NCBI GenBank assembly: GCA_030683605.1
Contig: JAUXPL010000015.1
Location: 1-42,300 of the forward strand
Direction: 5' to 3'
Source: Candidatus Altimarinota bacterium
GTDB lineage: Bacteria; Patescibacteriota; Gracilibacteria; BD1-5; UBA6164
Length of the DNA: 42,300 nt
Shown: piece after piece, positions 38,646 to 42,300 of the stretch
How positions within the stretch are numbered: position 1 is the stretch's first letter
How the letters are laid out: the number at the start of each line of letters is the position of its first letter
Program-made: the position numbers and the translations under genes
The notes under the pieces: generated by a model
Told to the model about the DNA's origin: nothing
The model's input: only the letters and a program-made list of their open reading frames with translations
The model's database searches: none

Positions 38646-39323
38646 ATGTCAAATAATTATTATGAAATATTGTGAGTAGATAAAAATGCTAGTACAGAAG
38701 ATATAAAAAAAGCATATAGAAAAATGGCAATGAAACATCATCCAGATAGAAATAAGTGAGAAGATGCAAAATTTAAAGAAGTAAATAATGCTTATGCAAC
38801 TTTGTCAGACTCAAGCAAAAGAAAACAATACGATATGTTTGGTTCAGCTGGATGAAATCCTTTTGGATGATGATCTGCTTGATATTCTAGCAATTGATTT
38901 GGATGATTTGAAGATATTTTTTCTAAGTGAGGATGATATAGTTCAGGATCAAGTTGATTTGATTTCAATCTAGAAGATTTGTTTTGAGGTATGTGAGGAG
39001 CTAGTTCTAGAAAATCATATACAAAAAAAGAAGCTCCAAAAGAACCTGAAACATTAGATGTAGAAAAAACTTATGAAGTACCTATTTTTGATTTGATTCT
39101 GTGATGCAAAATAGAAGTAAAATGAGTAAACTGACAAATAGCAAAATTGAAAATTCCTGCATCTACTAAACCATCTACAAAATTTAGAGTAAAAGATTTC
39201 TGAAAATCACAGTGAAGTCAAAAATGAAATATGATAGTAAAAGTTGAAGCAATTATGCCAAAACATATTAGTGAAGTAGATATTAGCTTATTAGAAAGAA
39301 TAAGAGAAAATGTAGGGTATTAA
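38646..39323 (+). CDS. DnaJ-domain co-chaperone without zinc fingers (CbpA-like)
   Basis: 225 aa. J domain at 5-68: [20 protein letters not shown] and KHHPDRNK with HPD at 32-34. A Gly/Phe/Ser-rich linker (about 70-120) is mostly UGA glycines. A single C-terminal substrate domain ([20 protein letters not shown]...) has no CxxCxGxG repeats. At 225 aa it is shorter than CbpA (about 300), so only one C-terminal subdomain and no clear dimerisation tail. It stimulates DnaK ATPase and delivers clients. The G/F linker shows how heavily the genome uses UGA: a standard-code annotation would break it at a dozen places. Confidence 0.88.
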
Positions 39324-39337
39324 CTTATGGAAACTAA

Positions 39338-39363
39338 AAAAGCGAGGATTTATCCTCGCTTTT
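39338..39363. terminator. Bidirectional terminator between dnaJ-like and membrane gene
   Basis: 11-bp perfect stem AAAAGCGAGGA with TTTA loop. Its right edge touches the UGA codon at 39363-39365 of the convergent gene. Confidence 0.85.
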
Positions 39364-39974
39364 CATGTAGTAAAAAATGCAATAGTTACAATCATCCAAG
39401 TAGATTCATTTACTACTTCAGAGATGAACATTGTTTTTTTATTTTTATCAGTTTTATTTGATTTCCAAAGTTGATAGTTTTGGAAACATCTAGGTAGTGT
39501 CAAAATATGAAATGCAATAATCATTTCTAGTGATACACCTAGATTACCTTCTTGCCATATTGTAATAGCAAAAGTTAATTGTGGAATTCCTTTTACCACT
39601 GCTCCTAATAGATTTTTTATTGTATTTACTTTTACTGTTATGAACAATATAATAAATGCAGAAGTGATAGAAATTACATTGATAGTATCGTAATACTTCC
39701 ATGAATTCTCCATCTCTTTAGAAACAATTATAAAAATTAATAAAGAGTATGTTAAAAGTGCTAATATATAAACAATAAAAATTTTTAAGTTAAAAAATGA
39801 TTTAGTATTATTCCATATATTAAATGCTTTTTTGGTCATAAAAATGAAAAAAAAGCAATTCGCAATAAACATACTTATTACTACGCCTTGATTTGAATCA
39901 AGCATTTTCATCGCTTGTCCATAAGCAAATACAAGACATGTTAATACATAAACTACAAATGATAAATTACTCAT
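39363..39974 (-). CDS. Polytopic membrane protein, PQ-loop-like; frame closes with UGA
   Basis: 203 aa, about seven hydrophobic segments. IPQLTFAITIWQEGNLGVSL resembles a PQ-loop motif (as in SWEET or KDEL-receptor folds), which is only suggestive. Start at 39974, with GGAGG 7 bases upstream, the best Shine-Dalgarno in the window. All glycines are GGN and no UGA lies inside the frame. The first UGA (39363-39365) comes exactly where a protein would be expected to end, beside a terminator. If UGA is read as Gly here, the protein gains 24 residues through the terminator hairpin and stops at TAA 39291, inside the 3' end of dnaJ. Its code use therefore fits a donor with standard UGA stop. Confidence 0.7.
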   Translation of the reverse strand: MSNLSFVVYVLTCLVFAYGQAMKMLDSNQGVVISMFIANCFFFIFMTKKAFNIWNNTKSFFNLKIFIVYILALLTYSLLIFIIVSKEMENSWKYYDTINVISITSAFIILFITVKVNTIKNLLGAVVKGIPQLTFAITIWQEGNLGVSLEMIIAFHILTLPRCFQNYQLWKSNKTDKNKKTMFISEVVNESTWMIVTIAFFTT

Positions 39975-40110
39975 TTAAGACCTCCATAAATCAAAAGTGT
40001 ACATATATTTTAAATTGATAATTATATTTGTCAAACAATAAAATTATTTTTAAATAATATACAAAAAATGTCCAGTTAAAAATTTAAATAAAATAGTAAA
40101 AAATAAAAAT

Positions 40111-40140
40111 AAAAATATAATAAAAATACTTAATAATTTA
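40111..40140 (+). repeat. Duplicated 30-nt leader before both pilin genes
   Basis: The 30 nt at 40111-40140 recur exactly at 41681-41710, about 11 bp before each pilin ATG. They are AT-only and could include a -10 element or a translation leader. The conservation suggests recent tandem duplication of the gene start. Confidence 0.75.
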
Positions 40141-40151
40141 TTTATATATTT

Positions 40152-41657
40152 ATGCATAGAAATAAAATAAACCCATCTCAATTTTTTCCATGTCAGGGGA
40201 GAGGTAGAACAGCTTTTACCCTAGTAGAGTTAATAGTAGTAATTACGATATTAGCAATACTTGGTACAATAGCCTTTATATCACTTAGTTGATATAGTGA
40301 AGATGCCAGAGATAGTACAAGAGTGTCTGATTTATCAGTAATAAAAACAAGTCTAGAATTATTTCATCTAGATGCAGGTAAATATCCAAAACCAACAAAT
40401 GGAATAGAAATAACATATAGTTGAGCAGTAGTATGGACACAATGAACAATCTGAGAGACAGTACATGCAAATCTATCAAAACTAGATAAAATACCATTAG
40501 ATCCATTAACAGAAAAAGAATATACATATTCAGTAATAAGTAGTGGAAATGAATATGAATTATGATGAATAACTGAAGGGGGGATTGTATCACTTAACCC
40601 ATCCCAACCTTCCCTAAAATTAGGGAAGGGGCAAAACAATGCAAATGCATGAACAGTAGAAGCCCAAGCCTATACGACATGAAATTATAATGGAATGATG
40701 GCAAAGAGTTTGAGTGGAGAAACATGTAGAATATTTAGTCTACCAAGTATAATAACAAATGATACAAGTATAACAGATCTACAACAACTAGTAACAGAAG
40801 AGAGATTAGTATATAGATGATACAAAAATCTACCAAGTACATTCAAGACAAGTAAATTCAAAAACGATGGATGATTTGAATTTACCCCAAATCAACTTGT
40901 AGCCTATATTGATACATGAAGTTGTGCAAAGATAACAGAAAACACAGCATCATGAATACAAGCAAGAGTGACATTATTGAAATGATTACAAGATAGTTAT
41001 AGTGGAACAATAGTACAAAATGATTCAGAGATTAAGAGAGTATTAGATTTAGTAATAGACCAAAATAATCCTAGTACAGAAGTATTAAATCTAGTATGAG
41101 ATTTGGTAAATAATAATTTATGATGAAATGTAGATAGATGAGGAAGTTCTAGTAGTTCATGATGAAGTACTAGTAGTGGATGATCTACAATTGAATATTG
41201 AAGTATTTTTGGTGTATGATCATGGACTAAAAATGATATTTTTGCATGAACATCATTTTTAACACCTGATGAAAGTCATATTTCATATGATTCACAAAAT
41301 TTTGCATTTACATGAAGCTGATATATTGATCTTTATTTAGATATAGACCTTTCGACGACTTCATTAACATCTTACTTAAGTTTTAATAATGCAGTATGTC
41401 ATATGATGATGATGTGATATGTAGGATGACCTGATTGTTTTAATATTTATACAGTAGAAAATCTATCTGGAGGTATATATAAGCATAGGTTTAATTATAA
41501 TTTACCTTCTAGTAGTCCTCTTAGAATATTATTTGCATGAGAGCAGTTTTGAGTTGATAGAAATTTTAATATTATAAATATTACAGGATATTGAAAAAAT
41601 GATATTTTACCATTATCATCTCCATTAAATTTCAATGTTCTTTCTGTAAACTTTTAG
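40152..41657 (+). CDS. Type IV pilin-like (pseudopilin) protein with long ectodomain
   Basis: 501 aa. A leader of about 21 residues ends RTA, then FTLVELIVVITILAILGTIA, the prepilin helix with F at +1 and E at +5. Position -1 is Ala instead of the usual Gly. The leader is partly encoded by a palindromic element (40170-40206), giving NPSQFFPCQGRGR. The helix is followed by YSEDARDSTRVSDLSVIKTS, HLDAGKYPKPT and DPLTEKEYTYS, typical of Gracilibacteria/CPR major-pilin-like proteins. A second palindromic element is in frame at 40596-40636. Residues about 210-340 match the start of the protein at 1-1422, then comes a Ser/Gly linker (SSSSSGGSTSSGG) and a C-terminal beta-rich domain of about 150 residues. 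Exported and assembled by a type IV-like system; likely in surface attachment. Confidence 0.85.
40170..40206 (+). repeat. Palindromic element I in the pilin leader
   Basis: AACCCATCTCAATTTTTTCC then TGTCAGGGGAGAGGTAG. The downstream pilin has the better-preserved copy (41739-41775), where TCTCCCC pairs with GGGGAGA. Both translate in the same register as the uvrB copies. Confidence 0.7.
40596..40636 (+). repeat. Palindromic element J in the pilin ectodomain
   Basis: AACCCATCCCAACCTTCCCT and its mirrored second half; core palindrome at 40608-40629. It encodes NPSQPSLKLGKGQN, next to NPSQF of element I and [11 protein letters not shown] of element A: three loci, same register. Confidence 0.8.
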
Positions 41658-41720
41658 TTTTATAATATATAAATGTAATTAAAAATATAATAAAAATACT
41701 TAATAATTTATTACAAAATT

Positions 41721-42300
41721 ATGCATAAACAAAAAATAAACCCCTCTCAATTCTCCCCTTGTCAGGGGAGAGGTAGAACAGCTTTTACCCTAGTAGAGTT
41801 AATAGTAGTAATTACGATATTAGCAATACTTGGTACAATAGCCTTTATTAGTTTACAATGATATAGTACCCAAGCAAGAGATAGTACAAGAATAAGTGAT
41901 ATGTCATCAATGAAATCAACACTAGAATTATTTCATTTAGATGCAGGTAAATATCCACAAGTATCAAGTTGAACAAATATCACATATAGTTGAGCAGTAG
42001 CATGGACACAATGATATTTTTGAGAAAGTGTATATTCAAATGTATCTAAATTGGATAAAATTCCAACAGATCCACTAACAGAAAAAGAATATGTATATAG
42101 TACAACGTCATCAAGAAACGAATACCAATTAGCCTGAGTAATGGAAGGTGATGAAGTTACAATGAATAATGAACAATGAATAATTAATAATGTAGCTGCA
42201 CTGATAGAGGTATCAGCCTCAGAAAAGACAGCATTATTGAGAATAAGTGGTTCATATAATGGAAAAATATTAAAAGTGAGTACATGATGATTGGATTGTG
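41721..42300 (+). CDS. Second type IV pilin-like protein (3' truncated by window end)
   Basis: 193 codons visible, still open at the window end. It starts MHKQKINPSQFSPCQGRGRT, then AFTLVELIVVITILAILGTI, nearly identical to the gene before it; the first 64 codons share almost all sequence, then the ectodomains diverge (FISLQGYSTQARDSTRISDM, LDAGKYPQVSSGT, DPLTEKEYVYS). It also carries IEVSASEKTALLRISGSYNG. Tandem duplication followed by divergence of the exposed part is what a variable surface protein would show. Its leader contains the intact form of the palindromic element. Confidence 0.85.

Noticed and set aside
40285-40639. Minus-strand frames over the first pilin gene
   Set aside because: Antisense to conserved pilin residues and to the palindromic element.
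1-42300. Many genes seemed interrupted by TGA, as if the region were full of pseudogenes
   Set aside because: Every such frame stays collinear with its family when TGA is read as Gly, and TGA sits on invariant glycines. Reading it as Trp (code 4) or selenocysteine does not fit those positions.
1-42300. CRISPR arrays, tRNA or rRNA genes, transposases
   Set aside because: I found no regularly spaced direct repeats, no cloverleaf besides tmRNA and no transposase motif. Short repeats present are palindromes.

Overview
This AT-rich 42.3 kb window reads correctly only if UGA means glycine and just UAA and UAG stop translation (genetic code 25). Read this way, about 30 long frames open, and UGA falls on invariant glycines: two in the UvrB Walker A motif, the P-loop of a COG0523 GTPase, motif I of a DNA methyltransferase and the DEPTGNLD of an ABC ATPase. 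UGG is still used for Trp. This points to Candidatus Absconditabacteria (SR1) or Gracilibacteria, small-genomed Patescibacteria that live on or prey on other cells. Almost no native start here has a Shine-Dalgarno motif.

Layout. 1-4.5 kb holds the end of a large pilin-like surface protein with a fibrinogen-type domain, a secreted coiled-coil protein, an exported amidase/SpoIID wall hydrolase and a small Cys protein. 4.5-4.9 kb is a gene-free stretch that looks like two small terminated RNAs. 4.9-9.5 kb carries uvrB, a class II glutamine amidotransferase and a PHP hydrolase. 9.6-14.6 kb is a tight four-gene operon behind a palindromic promoter: COG0523 metallochaperone, CooC/MinD-like ATPase, fold-III PLP decarboxylase and a cysteine-synthase/rhodanese fusion. 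14.6-15.1 kb is tmRNA. 15.1-23.1 kb is an accessory (defence) island: GIY-YIG protein, type III restriction-modification, and small genes including two unrelated proteins that share a duplicated C-terminal tail ending in a sliding-clamp-like motif. 23.3-30.4 kb has DUF6671, TsaC/Sua5, DUF4256, xseB-xseA and a GH13-like enzyme. 30.4-39.9 kb has Nudix, ABC-F, a DUF1624-like membrane protein, FtsE, VTC polyphosphate polymerase, a Pit phosphate carrier, a DnaJ-domain protein and small membrane or secreted proteins. 40.1 kb to the end has two tandem pilin-like genes related to the gene at the window start.

Three patterns cut across the gene list. (1) A family of short GC-rich palindromes lies between genes and also inside coding frames without breaking them (uvrB twice, ABC-F, both pilins). 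(2) Four small minus-strand genes differ from the rest: strong Shine-Dalgarno sites, no UGA-glycine codons, and in one case a frame that ends in UGA. (3) Recent local duplication is visible: the pilin genes, the clamp-motif tail, and an xseA 3' fragment that later lost a segment between short repeats. Functional calls come from reading motifs; no database search was run.
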